The notes: a model not told the origin generated them from the sequence alone. DNA of 37,902 bases from Patescibacteria group bacterium (GCA_018816445.1 JAHIVO010000008.1:1-37902), one strand, 5' to 3'; shown: positions 7,829-18,801, counted from the stretch's first letter. Numbers and translations are program-made.

Positions 7829-8288
7829 CTCCTTTCGGTTCTTTATTTTTTTTCTTAGTTTTTAAACTGCCTATTAATAAATATAGTACAAAGCTGGTTG
7901 CCATACCTACTGCGGCAATGATAAACGGCTGACGAATAAGATTTAACAGGTACCACCATTGATGATACCAAATTATCTCAAATATAGCCAGCACCAGACC
8001 GGAGGTTACCCCAATAAAAGCTGCGGTAGTAATTGTAGGCATTAATTTAATTCTGAACCTCAAAACCAGCCACACAGAGAATAATATAAAGACTGCTACC
8101 TCAGCTACCCAGCTGCCGTATTCATGAACTTCCAGCACGATGTTTAGTATTTCCAGAACAACTAAGAGCAAAATAAAAAACTTCGCTACCCGCCAATAAA
8201 ATTCAAGACTTTTTCCGGCTAAATGAATATCTTGGCCTTGGCTTTGGGTTTGATTTTTTGACTCTGGTGAGTGTCCGTTTGGTGACAT
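7779..8288 (-). CDS. Hypothetical membrane protein (4 TM)
   Basis: Open frame with several hydrophobic segments; overlaps the downstream ORF. Confidence 0.6.
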   Translation of the reverse strand: MSPNGHSPESKNQTQSQGQDIHLAGKSLEFYWRVAKFFILLLVVLEILNIVLEVHEYGSWVAEVAVFILFSVWLVLRFRIKLMPTITTAAFIGVTSGLVLAIFEIIWYHQWWYLLNLIRQPFIIAAVGMATSFVLYLLIGSLKTKKKNKEPKGGGIYGGKESSFKKFRQ

Positions 8289-8335
8289 AAATTAATCCTC
8301 CATTTTTATTATAAGCCAACACGCGCCTATTGTAA

Positions 8336-8359
8336 AACAAAAACCCCTGGTTCCCCAGG
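8336..8359 (-). terminator. Putative groESL terminator
   Basis: Minus strand CCTGG-ggaa-CCAGG-GGTTTTTG. Confidence 0.5.
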
Positions 8360-8397
8360 AGCTTTGTTAATTTTAATTGAATTTATTTATTCTCATA

Positions 8398-8437
8398 GTC
8401 GCGAACCGGAGGTCTCGGGTTACCTGCGGTGAGCGAC
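8398..8437. other. Structured element copy B (nested hairpin)
   Basis: GTCGC/GCGAC outer stem, GAA/TGA internal loop, CCGgAGG/CCTgCGG inner stem, loop tctcgggtta; matches copy A. Confidence 0.6.
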
Positions 8438-8496
8438 ACAAATATTTTACGGAAAGTGATGAAAACCACTTTTTATAAAAGGGGTTTTCATATTCT

Positions 8497-10152
<1,656 letters not shown>

Positions 10153-10225
10153 TTATTAATTATTATTCGGATCGTAAGCTTTTTTAAACTGAGTAAAGCC
10201 GAAGGCAGTTTTGCAAAAAAATCAG

Positions 10226-10501
10226 TTATTCAATCTTTGCTAAAACGTCCTCATCTTTAAGCACCTTATACTCCACTTCATCAACTGTAACCTCTTCACC
10301 GGAATATTTGCCAAATATCACTTTATCTCCCTTTTTTAGGTTAAGTTTTTGGATTTTTTCTCCGTCACCTATAGCCATGACCTCGCCCTCTTCTTTTTTC
10401 TCCTTTTCTACAGTATCAGGTATGATTATTCCGGATTTTGTAATTTCCTCCTCAGTTACTGGTTTGACGATTATTCTATCGCCCAATGGTTTGAGTCTCA
10501 T
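10226..10501 (-). CDS. groES: Co-chaperonin GroES
   Basis: MRLKPLGDRIIVKPVTEEEITKSGIIIPDTVEKEKKEEGEV...KKGDKVIFGKYSGEEV. Confidence 0.97.
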   Translation of the reverse strand: MRLKPLGDRIIVKPVTEEEITKSGIIIPDTVEKEKKEEGEVMAIGDGEKIQKLNLKKGDKVIFGKYSGEEVTVDEVEYKVLKDEDVLAKIE

Positions 10502-10553
10502 ATTATATTTATTAATTATTATTTTGCTAAGATAAGATTATTCTTGGTTTAAA

Positions 10554-10580
10554 TTAGCACTCTTTAATTTAGAGTGCTAA
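10554..10580. promoter_or_regulatory. CIRCE element (HrcA operator)
   Basis: TTAGCACTC-TTTAATTTA-GAGTGCTAA, exact 9-N9-9 inverted repeat upstream of groES. Confidence 0.97.
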
Positions 10581-10593
10581 TATTGTAATAATT

Positions 10594-10622
10594 ATTATAT
10601 ATTAGGCTAAAATACGTGTCAA
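10594..10622 (-). promoter_or_regulatory. Consensus sigma-70 promoter of groESL
   Basis: Minus strand TTGACA-N17-TATAAT directly upstream of CIRCE. Confidence 0.9.
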
Positions 10623-10667
10623 CAACCTAAAGTTATCCACAATTCAATACTTAAATTTTGCCATGGC

Positions 10668-11978
10668 TCAATCCATAGAACGGCGCAGCCATAAGGCAAA
10701 AACTAACCAAAACATCAATATGCCGGCTGATAATGTCCATAAATAATGGTCCAGCAGGCCGATTAGCATAAAAGTAAAAAAAGCTGAGCCAAAAACCATC
10801 ATCCACTCATCATTGAACTTTTTTTTATCGTATATAAAATGCCGCCGGAAAAATTCAATGCCTATAATTATTAAAAAAAAGCCGCCAAATATTCCTGCTT
10901 CAGCCGCTGCTAAAACATAAATATTATGAATGGGCTGGTATGACCATGATTCCTGGGTTGAATTCTGGTCATAAAGCTCCTTAGTATAAGTACCTATGCC
11001 GGTACCCTGGTACCACTTGTCCAATATTATTTCTCCGGCTTGTTCATAAGACTCAGTGCGTTCAGCCAGAGACATTGCCTCCAGACGATTCTGGACATTA
11101 ATCCTGGTCTGCCACAATTCCGGCAGCATTAAAAAACTGGCTATGGCCACCAGCAACAGCCACACAGCCGCCCGTGATAATACTTTCACTTCCAGCTTTT
11201 TATTTTTCCATAAATAAATCGCAATATTAATAAAAAATACTAAAATAAAAAATAACAAAGCTGAGCGGGAAAAAGTAAGCAGCAAAGCAAATGCATTTAA
11301 GACCAGCAAGCCCGAAAATAAAACCAGCTGCCAAACTTTTTTCTGGCGGTGCTTATAAAATTGTATTAAAAAACCCAGCAGCACAAATATAACAATTACC
11401 AAAAAACCAGCCAGCATATTGGGATGCGGGAATGACCCATAGGCCCGTAAAAAACGGCCGCTCGACGCCTCCACTACAAAGTCACCCAAAATATCCGGCC
11501 GGTGCTCTGCCAAACCCAGCCATTTACTGGCTATAACCTGCTGGGAAAAAAATTGGTATATTGCCATTACCGACTGGATCAAACCGGAAGCAATAAAAGC
11601 CGCGCCTACATAGTGCCACTTAAATTTTGCTTTTAGCACAAACCAGACTAGAAGCAACATCGCCAGCAGCCTAATAACAGCATACCAGGCAATATTCTTG
11701 TCATCCGACTGTAATACTGAAAAAAAACAAAAAAAGAAAAATACAGTCAGCAGCAGCCGAAAAATTCCAGACCGCGCTTGGCGATCGCTGTAAACGGCCC
11801 AACCAAATATTAAAATTATTATTAATAAAATATCAACCAGGTAAATACTAAAACTGCCATACTCCCATTGACCGCCGTTAAGCAGGCCCGGCTGCCAGAT
11901 CCAGCGCGTTTGCCAGGGCAATAAAAAAATCAGCAAATAAAACCCATACTGCACAATTTTTTCTACAGCTCGTATCAT
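10668..11978 (-). CDS. O-antigen ligase/polymerase-like (Wzy/WaaL family) membrane protein
   Basis: About 12 hydrophobic segments, GSFPHPNMLAGFLVI, TFSRSALL, GTGIGTY and PIHNIYVLAAAEAGIFGG motifs. Confidence 0.8.
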   Translation of the reverse strand: MIRAVEKIVQYGFYLLIFLLPWQTRWIWQPGLLNGGQWEYGSFSIYLVDILLIIILIFGWAVYSDRQARSGIFRLLLTVFFFFCFFSVLQSDDKNIAWYAVIRLLAMLLLVWFVLKAKFKWHYVGAAFIASGLIQSVMAIYQFFSQQVIASKWLGLAEHRPDILGDFVVEASSGRFLRAYGSFPHPNMLAGFLVIVIFVLLGFLIQFYKHRQKKVWQLVLFSGLLVLNAFALLLTFSRSALLFFILVFFINIAIYLWKNKKLEVKVLSRAAVWLLLVAIASFLMLPELWQTRINVQNRLEAMSLAERTESYEQAGEIILDKWYQGTGIGTYTKELYDQNSTQESWSYQPIHNIYVLAAAEAGIFGGFFLIIIGIEFFRRHFIYDKKKFNDEWMMVFGSAFFTFMLIGLLDHYLWTLSAGILMFWLVFALWLRRSMD

Positions 11979-12889
11979 ATTATTTCAGTTTTTCTTTGTT
12001 CCCAGCGTTTAAGAAAAAATTCACGCCGGTCATTATCATGGAATTTAAGCATATAATCCTGTATTATCACCCGGCTGTCTTGATTAGCCATCTTCTTCAG
12101 GTTAGCCGGCATTATTCTCATTTGCTGTTTTTTGAAAATCCGTTCCGGAAATAGCATGAAAAAAACAGAATATAATTTTTTCAGCCAGTCCAGCTGTTTA
12201 ACCTGGCGCCTGGCTGTTGGTTTAACGCACAGCCAGTTTGGAATTTTTTCTTTTAGCCAGCTATTAGCCTGGATAAATTCTTCATAAACTCCATCGTCAT
12301 ACACAGGAAAAACCTGGCTCACCCAGTACAGCAGATAAATATCATTATCAATTCTTAATTTTTGTAAATCCAAATTATCTTCATCAGTAAAAAAGCTGGG
12401 GCAAAGTGTATCCCTGGTTTTTCCTAAGCGCGGCCGTAAATCAAAAATTTTTAAAAAGCCGGTTACCCACCAGCGCACCTGCCACACCCTGCGCCGTGAG
12501 GTAATTATAAATAAATCAATATCAGCCTCAGGCCGGCTGTTGTTAAAAGCCAGGGTATTGCAGACTGCCACCATTTTTACAAATGGAACTAGCCGCAAAA
12601 TTTTAATAATTCTTTTCGCTTTGACGAATTTTTGCTCTGCTATCCGGTATCTGTCCATTCTCATTTTAACAATCTCTTGCCTGCCCTTGATAAAATAAAA
12701 TCCGTTTTTAACTGCTAATTTATTTTTTAACAGTTCACTGTCATCTAAGGCTGTTTGCACTTGTGAAATATTCACCTTCTCGTCCTGCTCAACCATCAGC
12801 CACTTCCAAATCTCCATCAAGGTTAATGGATAATCAAAAATATCAAAATAACTGATGGTGGCTAGGATGGACTTTTCTAAATTATTCAT
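11975..12889 (-). CDS. Winged-helix/nucleotidyltransferase-like protein
   Basis: NTLAFNNSRPEADIDLFIIT resembles the NTase DxD motif; N-terminal wHTH-like segment; stop overlaps the next ORF start. Confidence 0.55.
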   Translation of the reverse strand: MNNLEKSILATISYFDIFDYPLTLMEIWKWLMVEQDEKVNISQVQTALDDSELLKNKLAVKNGFYFIKGRQEIVKMRMDRYRIAEQKFVKAKRIIKILRLVPFVKMVAVCNTLAFNNSRPEADIDLFIITSRRRVWQVRWWVTGFLKIFDLRPRLGKTRDTLCPSFFTDEDNLDLQKLRIDNDIYLLYWVSQVFPVYDDGVYEEFIQANSWLKEKIPNWLCVKPTARRQVKQLDWLKKLYSVFFMLFPERIFKKQQMRIMPANLKKMANQDSRVIIQDYMLKFHDNDRREFFLKRWEQRKTEII

Positions 12890-12975
12890 ATATAGATTAT
12901 ATCCTTTTTGACGCCATTATAAAAGATTAAAAAAAAGACGGACTAAAAGTCCGCCTTATATGTACGAGAATTTAT

Positions 12976-13191
12976 TCAAGAAAGTAGTGCTTCTACCTTC
13001 CGTCTAATTCCTGTGCTAATTGCCTCCTCGTCAATAACCAACGAAGCGAGCCATGGCAGGTTAATAACAATCACGATTTGTGACTGATTAACCTGCACAT
13101 TGCCAGATATGGATTGGCCGCTGGCCGTAAAAGTAAAAGTTGCTGAATGTCCGTCCCACCGTGGGGAGAAATTACTGACCTCGCTAGGCAA
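12976..13191 (-). CDS. PHA_gran_rgn-like protein, C-terminal part (TTG-start ORF)
   Basis: PRWDGHSATFTFTASGQSISGNVQVNQSQIVIVINLPWLASL matches the pattern of polyhydroxyalkanoic acid system proteins. Confidence 0.55.
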   Translation of the reverse strand: MPSEVSNFSPRWDGHSATFTFTASGQSISGNVQVNQSQIVIVINLPWLASLVIDEEAISTGIRRKVEALLS

Positions 13192-13198
13192 GGTGGAA

Positions 13199-13267
13199 TC
13201 AAGATTCTCCTTCAGATATAGTTACTACTCTGTCAGGAGATAATGCGTGATTAATACTTACTTTCAT
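13199..13267 (-). CDS. N-terminal part of the same gene in a different frame (22 codons, ends TGA)
   Basis: GGAGG SD, ATG, MKVSINHALSPDRVVTISEGES*, then +1 frame continues to LPSEVSNFSPRWDG. Confidence 0.55.
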   Translation of the reverse strand: MKVSINHALSPDRVVTISEGES

Positions 13268-13456
13268 GGAATCCTCCATATCTGGTTGGTTATTGTTGGT
13301 TTTCTTAAAAAGAACTTATCTTCAATTCAACAATAATCTATCACTGCTATACTATTTAGTCAAACTAAAATTTGCCCAATATCTTCTGCGCCCACACTGA
13401 TGAGGTGGGATTAGTAATCCCACCTCTCCACACGAATCCCGTCTCCACTCACGTTT

Positions 13457-13492
13457 TGACAATATATACATAATATATTAAAATTTAGCAGG
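13457..13492 (+). promoter_or_regulatory. Putative sigma-70 promoter of csrA
   Basis: TTGACA-N17-TAAAAT, spacer containing AATATAT-acata-ATATATT. Confidence 0.65.
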
Positions 13493-13531
13493 AAAAATAA
13501 ACATATTTGAAATATAAAAAGTCCCTACCAA

Positions 13532-13570
13532 CCTTGTTAGCCGGAGGTGTTTGTGCTGATTTTAACAAGG
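13532..13570 (+). promoter_or_regulatory. Hairpin enclosing the csrA SD and start codon
   Basis: CCTTGTTA (13532-13539)/TAACAAGG (13563-13570), loop holds GCCGGAGGTGTTTGTGCTG. Confidence 0.65.
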
Positions 13571-13750
13571 AAGTTAGGTGAGAGCATTACTATCGGGGAT
13601 AACATCAAAATAACAGTACTAGGCATCTATGGTCGGCAGGTCAGAATAGGTATTGAAGCACCGCTCAAAGTAGTGGTGCACCGGGAAGAGATCTACGTGA
13701 AAATCGCAAATCAGGATAAGGACAAAAAAGATGACCAGCAGCAAACTTAA
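13553..13750 (+). CDS. csrA: Carbon storage regulator CsrA
   Basis: [48 protein letters not shown]; start set at GTG 13553 rather than track 13547, which overlaps the SD. Confidence 0.93.
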   Translation: MLILTRKLGESITIGDNIKITVLGIYGRQVRIGIEAPLKVVVHREEIYVKIANQDKDKKDDQQQT

Positions 13751-13771
13751 CAATGCTTTACCTAACTTAAC

Positions 13772-13820
13772 AAAAGTTCCGCAAAAGACTATACAAGCCT
13801 AGTGGAACTTTTATTTTTTT
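13772..13820 (+). terminator. Intrinsic terminator downstream of csrA
   Basis: AAAAGTTCC...GGAACTTTT followed by a T-run. Confidence 0.75.
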
Positions 13821-13832
13821 TATTGAATTATA

Positions 13833-16724
13833 TTATTTCAACATCTGTTTCAAAAACTGCCCAGTATAGCTTTTAGCCACTTTGGCTACTTCACGAGGCG
13901 TACCTTCAGCCACGATCTCCCCGCCTTTAAATCCGCCTTCCGGACCCAGGTCAACAATCCAGTCTGCTGACTTGATAACGTCTAAATTATGTTCAATAAC
14001 CAGCACTGTATTGCCTTTTTCAACTAATTTGTTTAAAACATTTAGCAAACGCTTAACGTCATCAAAATGCAGGCCAGTAGTGGGTTCATCCAAAATATGT
14101 AATGTTTTGCCGGTAGCGCGTCGGGATAACTCAGTGGCTAACTTAACACGCTGGGCTTCGCCGCCGGACAGGGTGGTAGCCGACTGTCCCAGATGGATAT
14201 AACCCAAGCCTACCTCAAATAAAGTTTTTAATTTCTTATGAATGGACGGCTGATTCTTGAAAAAATGCATTGCCTCCTCTACTGTCATATTAAGCACATC
14301 AGAAATATTCTTATTGCGGTAATGGATTTCCAAAGCCTGCTGGTTATAGCGCCTGCTTTTGCATTCTTCGCATTCTATATATACATCCGGCAGGAATTGC
14401 ATTTCTATTTTTACCAGACCGTCGCCCTGGCAGGCTTCACACCGGCCGCCGATTACATTGAAGCTGAATCGCCCTGGTGAATAGCCGCGGATACGCGCTT
14501 CCGGCACTTGGGAAAATAAATCTCGGATATAGGTAAAGACGCCGGTATAAGTTGCCGGGTTTGAACGCGGCGTCCGGCCGATCGGCGACTGGTCAATATT
14601 AATAACCTTATCAAGATTTTCAACACCTACCAAAGCCTTATGCTTGCCTGGTGAATCCTTAGCCCGGTAAAACTTTTGAGCTAATGCCCTGGCCAGGATG
14701 TCAATCATCAGGGTTGACTTGCCTGATCCGGATACTCCGGTAATGCAGACAAACTTACCTAATGGAATTTTTACATTAATGTTTTTCAGGTTAAATTCTG
14801 CTGCTCCTTTGATCTCCATACTTTTACCATTGCCGTTTCTGAATTTTTTCGGAACGGGGATAGATTTTTTTCCTGACATATACTGGCCGGTTAATGACCT
14901 TGGATTTTTCTTAATTTCCTGGGGTGTGCCCACGGCAACTACTTTGCCGCCATGCTCGCCTGCTCCCGGGCCAATATCAATTACATAATCAGAAGATAAT
15001 ATTGTCCCCTCGTCATGTTCCACTACAATAACTGTATTGCCTAAATCGCGCAGGGCCTTTAAAGTGGCGATCAATTTAGTATTATCGCGTTGGTGCAAAC
15101 CAATTGAAGGTTCATCAAGAATATATACTACTCCTACCAATGAAGAGCCAATCTGGGTAGCCAACCTGATGCGCTGTGCCTCGCCGCCAGCCAATGATGA
15201 AGCGGTCCTGTCCAAGCTTAAGTAATCCAAACCTACGTTATGTAAAAATTCTAAACGAGCTGAAATTTCTTTTAATATCTGCCTGGCAATAATTTTCTCT
15301 TTGCTGGTCGTAAACTTAATTGTATTAAAAAACTTACGGGCTTCTTCAACAGTCATGTTGGTAACTTCAGAAATGCTCCTGTCAATTACAGTTACCGCCA
15401 AAGCTTCTGGTTTTAATCGCTTACCCCTGCATATTGGGCATGGTAAAACCCGCATATACCTCTCAATTTCTGAACGAATGTAATCTGATTGTGTTTCCTT
15501 ATACCGACGCATTAAATTCGGCACTACGCCTTCAAAATTCCTGGTAAACTCACCATCAAAACGGTCACTATTATATTCCATTGTATATTCCTTGGTACCA
15601 GTGCCATGTAAAATCATGTCCATCTGTTTTTTTGTCAATTTCTCAATCGGCACATCCAGGGAAAAATTATTGGCTTTAGCCACACCATCTAAAAATCTTA
15701 AATACCATGACTGGTTGGACGAAGTTCGCGACCAGGGCCTGATAGCTCCCTGGGCTATGGTCAAACGTGGGTTGGGAATTATCAGCTTCGGGTCTATCTC
15801 CAATCGAGTGCCTAGGCCCGTACATTCCGGACAAGCCCCGTGCGGACTGTTGAACGATAAATTTCGCGGTTCTATAGGCGGCAAGTTAATATTACACTTA
15901 GGGCAGACAAAGTGCTGCGAAAAAAGCATATCTTCATCTTTATCCGCAATTTTAATAATAACCAGCCCATCACCCAAATCTAAGGCTGATTCTAAAGATT
16001 CAATTAATCGTTTTTTATCAAACTTTTTCTCTCTGGCTAAACGGTCAACTACCACTTCTACATTATGCTTTTTATTCTTATCTACCCTCAGGTCTTCTGC
16101 TTCTTCAACTGAATAAATCACATTATCAAAACGTACGCGCACGTAACCAGCTTTCCGCACCTCACTAATAACATTCTTATGCTCCCCTTTTTGGTCACGA
16201 ATTACAGGGGCCAGAATCATGAACTGGACTCCTTCAGGCAGGGCTAAGACTTTGTTGGCAATCTGTTCAATAGTCTGCCTGACCACCAGCTGGCCGCAGT
16301 TGGGGCAATGAGGCTTGCCTACCCGGGAAAATAACAGGCGGAGATAATCATAAACTTCCGTCACTGTGCCCACGGTAGAACGGGGATTATGAGAAGTTGA
16401 TTTTTGGTCAATAGAAATGGCCGGCGACAATCCGTCAATCTGGTCAACGTCAGGCTTGTCCATTAAGCCTAAAAACTGCCTGGCGTATGCAGACAATGAT
16501 TCCACGTACCGGCGCTGGCCTTCTGCATAAATAGTGTCAAAAGCCAGTGATGATTTACCGGAACCTGAAATGCCGGTTATAACTACTAATTTATCACGGG
16601 GAATATCAATATTGATATTTTTCAAATTATGCACCCGGGCACCACGTATGGTAATAGTGTGATTATTATTATTCATAATTAAATTTTTTTCACTACTCAA
16701 GATACGAAAGCCATTATACACCAC
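13833..16724 (-). CDS. uvrA: Excinuclease ABC subunit A
   Basis: Two ABC domains ([45 protein letters not shown]), zinc CPxC motifs; likely start at internal Met 16676 ([20 protein letters not shown]). Confidence 0.97.
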   Translation of the reverse strand: MVYNGFRILSSEKNLIMNNNNHTITIRGARVHNLKNINIDIPRDKLVVITGISGSGKSSLAFDTIYAEGQRRYVESLSAYARQFLGLMDKPDVDQIDGLSPAISIDQKSTSHNPRSTVGTVTEVYDYLRLLFSRVGKPHCPNCGQLVVRQTIEQIANKVLALPEGVQFMILAPVIRDQKGEHKNVISEVRKAGYVRVRFDNVIYSVEEAEDLRVDKNKKHNVEVVVDRLAREKKFDKKRLIESLESALDLGDGLVIIKIADKDEDMLFSQHFVCPKCNINLPPIEPRNLSFNSPHGACPECTGLGTRLEIDPKLIIPNPRLTIAQGAIRPWSRTSSNQSWYLRFLDGVAKANNFSLDVPIEKLTKKQMDMILHGTGTKEYTMEYNSDRFDGEFTRNFEGVVPNLMRRYKETQSDYIRSEIERYMRVLPCPICRGKRLKPEALAVTVIDRSISEVTNMTVEEARKFFNTIKFTTSKEKIIARQILKEISARLEFLHNVGLDYLSLDRTASSLAGGEAQRIRLATQIGSSLVGVVYILDEPSIGLHQRDNTKLIATLKALRDLGNTVIVVEHDEGTILSSDYVIDIGPGAGEHGGKVVAVGTPQEIKKNPRSLTGQYMSGKKSIPVPKKFRNGNGKSMEIKGAAEFNLKNINVKIPLGKFVCITGVSGSGKSTLMIDILARALAQKFYRAKDSPGKHKALVGVENLDKVINIDQSPIGRTPRSNPATYTGVFTYIRDLFSQVPEARIRGYSPGRFSFNVIGGRCEACQGDGLVKIEMQFLPDVYIECEECKSRRYNQQALEIHYRNKNISDVLNMTVEEAMHFFKNQPSIHKKLKTLFEVGLGYIHLGQSATTLSGGEAQRVKLATELSRRATGKTLHILDEPTTGLHFDDVKRLLNVLNKLVEKGNTVLVIEHNLDVIKSADWIVDLGPEGGFKGGEIVAEGTPREVAKVAKSYTGQFLKQMLK

Positions 16725-16790
16725 CTGTCAAGATCGGTCAATCTATGCAGGTTGATACCAGCTTGAATAAACGTTAAAAATATGAAATAA

Positions 16791-18578
16791 TTGGCTTACT
16801 TTATGGCGATATCCAACCCCAAAACCATTCCCCAAAAACCCGGCGTCTACCTGTTTAAAGATGCGCAGGGCAATATTTTATATATTGGCAAAGCCGCTAG
16901 CCTCAAAAATCGGGTAGCTTCGTATTTCCACCAGTCAAACCAGCTGACGCCGCATAAAAAAATAATGGTGGAAAAAATATCTAAGGTGGAGTTTATCGTA
17001 ACCTCGTCGCCCACCGAAGCACTGCTACTTGAATCAAATCTGATAAAAAAGCACCAGCCGCCATTTAATATCGACCTAAAGGATGATAAGAATTTCAAGT
17101 ATATTAAAATCACCGTAAACGAAGAATTTCCGCGGGTTTTTACTGTACGGCAGGTATTGAATGATAAGGCAAAATATTTTGGCCCTTATGTTTCTGCAAT
17201 TTCTGTAAATCAAACATTAAATTTTCTGAGGAAGTTATTCCCGCATCGAAATTTTGCCAAACAGCCTTCACAGCAACAGCTGGGTCTGCTTATACAGCGC
17301 TACCCACAATTGATAGGGCCGCTAGACAAGAATGAATACAATAATTCAATTAAAAAAGTTATAAATTTTCTGAAAGGCCATTATGAGGATATAATTTCCG
17401 ATCTGGAGGATAAAATGAAACAGGCAGCCGTGCATCATTCTTTTGAAAAAGCAGCCGGATTTCGCGATAAGATCTCTGCCATTGAAAAAATCATGGCCAG
17501 ACAAAAAGTAGTGACTATAAAAAAAGAAAAGTTTGACATAATAAGTCTGGCCAGAGAGGAAGACATGTCTGTTATTAATCTTTTTAATATCAGGTACGGT
17601 AAATTGATTAATAAACAAAATTTTGTCCTGAAAAATACTGCCGACCAACAAGATTATGATATTATTCAGGCGTTTATTGAGCAGCTATACCCCCGGATTA
17701 TTGACCGGCCTCGAGCTATTCTAGTACCGATTAAACTACCTAATCAAGGTTTAATTGAAAGAACATTCAAAACTAAAATTATTGTTCCCCGTAAAGGCGA
17801 TAAGAAAAAACTGATCAAGCTGGGCGAAGAAAACGCCGATATTTTTCTAAACCAAATCCAGGCTTCCTGGCAAAAAGACGAAGCTAGGATAACTACAGCA
17901 CTTACAGAGCTGAAAGAAAAATTACAACTTGAAAAAATCCCACTGCGGGTAGAAATTTTTGACATTTCAAATATCCAGGGCCAGAATGCTGTTGGTTCTA
18001 TGGTAGTTTTTACTAACGGCCATCCTGATAAAAAATGGTACCGCAAATTTAAAATCAAAACTGTTACTGGCGCTAATGATCCGGCTATGATGGCCGAGGT
18101 GTTGTGGCGGCGTTTCAACCACGCCCCCTCTCCCCAGCGGGGAGAGGGCCAGGGTGAAGGGGAGGCCTGGCCCCAACCTGATCTAGTCATCCTGGATGGC
18201 GGCAAGGGCCAGCTTAGCGTGGTGCAAAAAAATGTTAAAATTAACTGTCCAATTATTGCCCTAGCTAAAAAAAAGGAGGAAATATATCTACCCGGTCGGC
18301 TAAAACCATTCACTTTTCCGGCCAACTCTGAAGTATTATTTCTCATACAGCGCATGCGGGATGAAGCTCACCGCTTTGCCATTACCTTTTTCAGACAAAA
18401 GCATTCGACAGAACTGACTAAATCACCTTTAGATAATATCTCAGGCATTGGACCTAAAACAAAAAAACTTCTCATCAGACATTTTGGTTCTGTCCAAAAC
18501 TTGAAAAACACCACCCCGGCTGAATTAGAAAAGATTATTGGGCATTCTAAAACAAATAAAATAATCAAACAATTATGA
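16791..18578 (+). CDS. uvrC: Excinuclease ABC subunit C
   Basis: GIY-YIG PGVYLFKDAQGNILYIGKAASLKNRV, UVR motif, RVEIFDISNIQGQNAVGSMVVF, C-terminal HhH; ATG at 16803 is a likely alternative start. Confidence 0.96.
   Translation: MAYFMAISNPKTIPQKPGVYLFKDAQGNILYIGKAASLKNRVASYFHQSNQLTPHKKIMVEKISKVEFIVTSSPTEALLLESNLIKKHQPPFNIDLKDDKNFKYIKITVNEEFPRVFTVRQVLNDKAKYFGPYVSAISVNQTLNFLRKLFPHRNFAKQPSQQQLGLLIQRYPQLIGPLDKNEYNNSIKKVINFLKGHYEDIISDLEDKMKQAAVHHSFEKAAGFRDKISAIEKIMARQKVVTIKKEKFDIISLAREEDMSVINLFNIRYGKLINKQNFVLKNTADQQDYDIIQAFIEQLYPRIIDRPRAILVPIKLPNQGLIERTFKTKIIVPRKGDKKKLIKLGEENADIFLNQIQASWQKDEARITTALTELKEKLQLEKIPLRVEIFDISNIQGQNAVGSMVVFTNGHPDKKWYRKFKIKTVTGANDPAMMAEVLWRRFNHAPSPQRGEGQGEGEAWPQPDLVILDGGKGQLSVVQKNVKINCPIIALAKKKEEIYLPGRLKPFTFPANSEVLFLIQRMRDEAHRFAITFFRQKHSTELTKSPLDNISGIGPKTKKLLIRHFGSVQNLKNTTPAELEKIIGHSKTNKIIKQL
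18126..18162 (+). repeat. Palindromic repeat inserted in frame in uvrC
   Basis: CCCTCTCCCC-agc-GGGGAGAGGG plus CCAGGGTGAAGGGG, encoding PSPQRGEGQGEGE. Confidence 0.7.
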
Positions 18579-18721
18579 AAAAGATTGACCCTGAAAAAAT
18601 CCAGTCAGATTTGGAGAAAAAACATTCCCTCCGCCAGAAAAGAAAAAAACCTGTCATGAAAGTATCGGGCCGCAGTGTCAAAGCATTGCAAAGATTACTT
18701 ATCAAAAAGTCAAAAAAATAG
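18575..18721 (+). CDS. Small basic protein (48 aa), translationally coupled to uvrC
   Basis: ATGA overlap with uvrC stop; MKKIDPEKIQSDLEKKHSLRQKRKKPVMKVSGRSVKALQRLLIKKSKK*. Confidence 0.6.
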   Translation: MKKIDPEKIQSDLEKKHSLRQKRKKPVMKVSGRSVKALQRLLIKKSKK

Positions 18722-18743
18722 TTAATAGTCCCCCTGCTTCATG

Positions 18744-18801
18744 GCGACTTAAGTCGCGTAGATCTTTAAACTCATTATTCAACTAACGCCACTAAAGTGG
18801 C
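18744..18801. repeat. Two small palindromes with variable stems
   Basis: GCGAC-TTAA-GTCGC (18744-18757) and GCCAC-TAAA-GTGGC (18788-18801). Confidence 0.5.

Noticed and set aside
13199-13267. TGA recoded as sense codon (as in some CPR lineages)
   Set aside because: uvrC and folD end in TGA at their expected C-termini, and reading through this TGA soon meets TAG in the same frame.
17744-18355. 203-aa minus-strand ORF
   Set aside because: Shadow ORF of uvrC.
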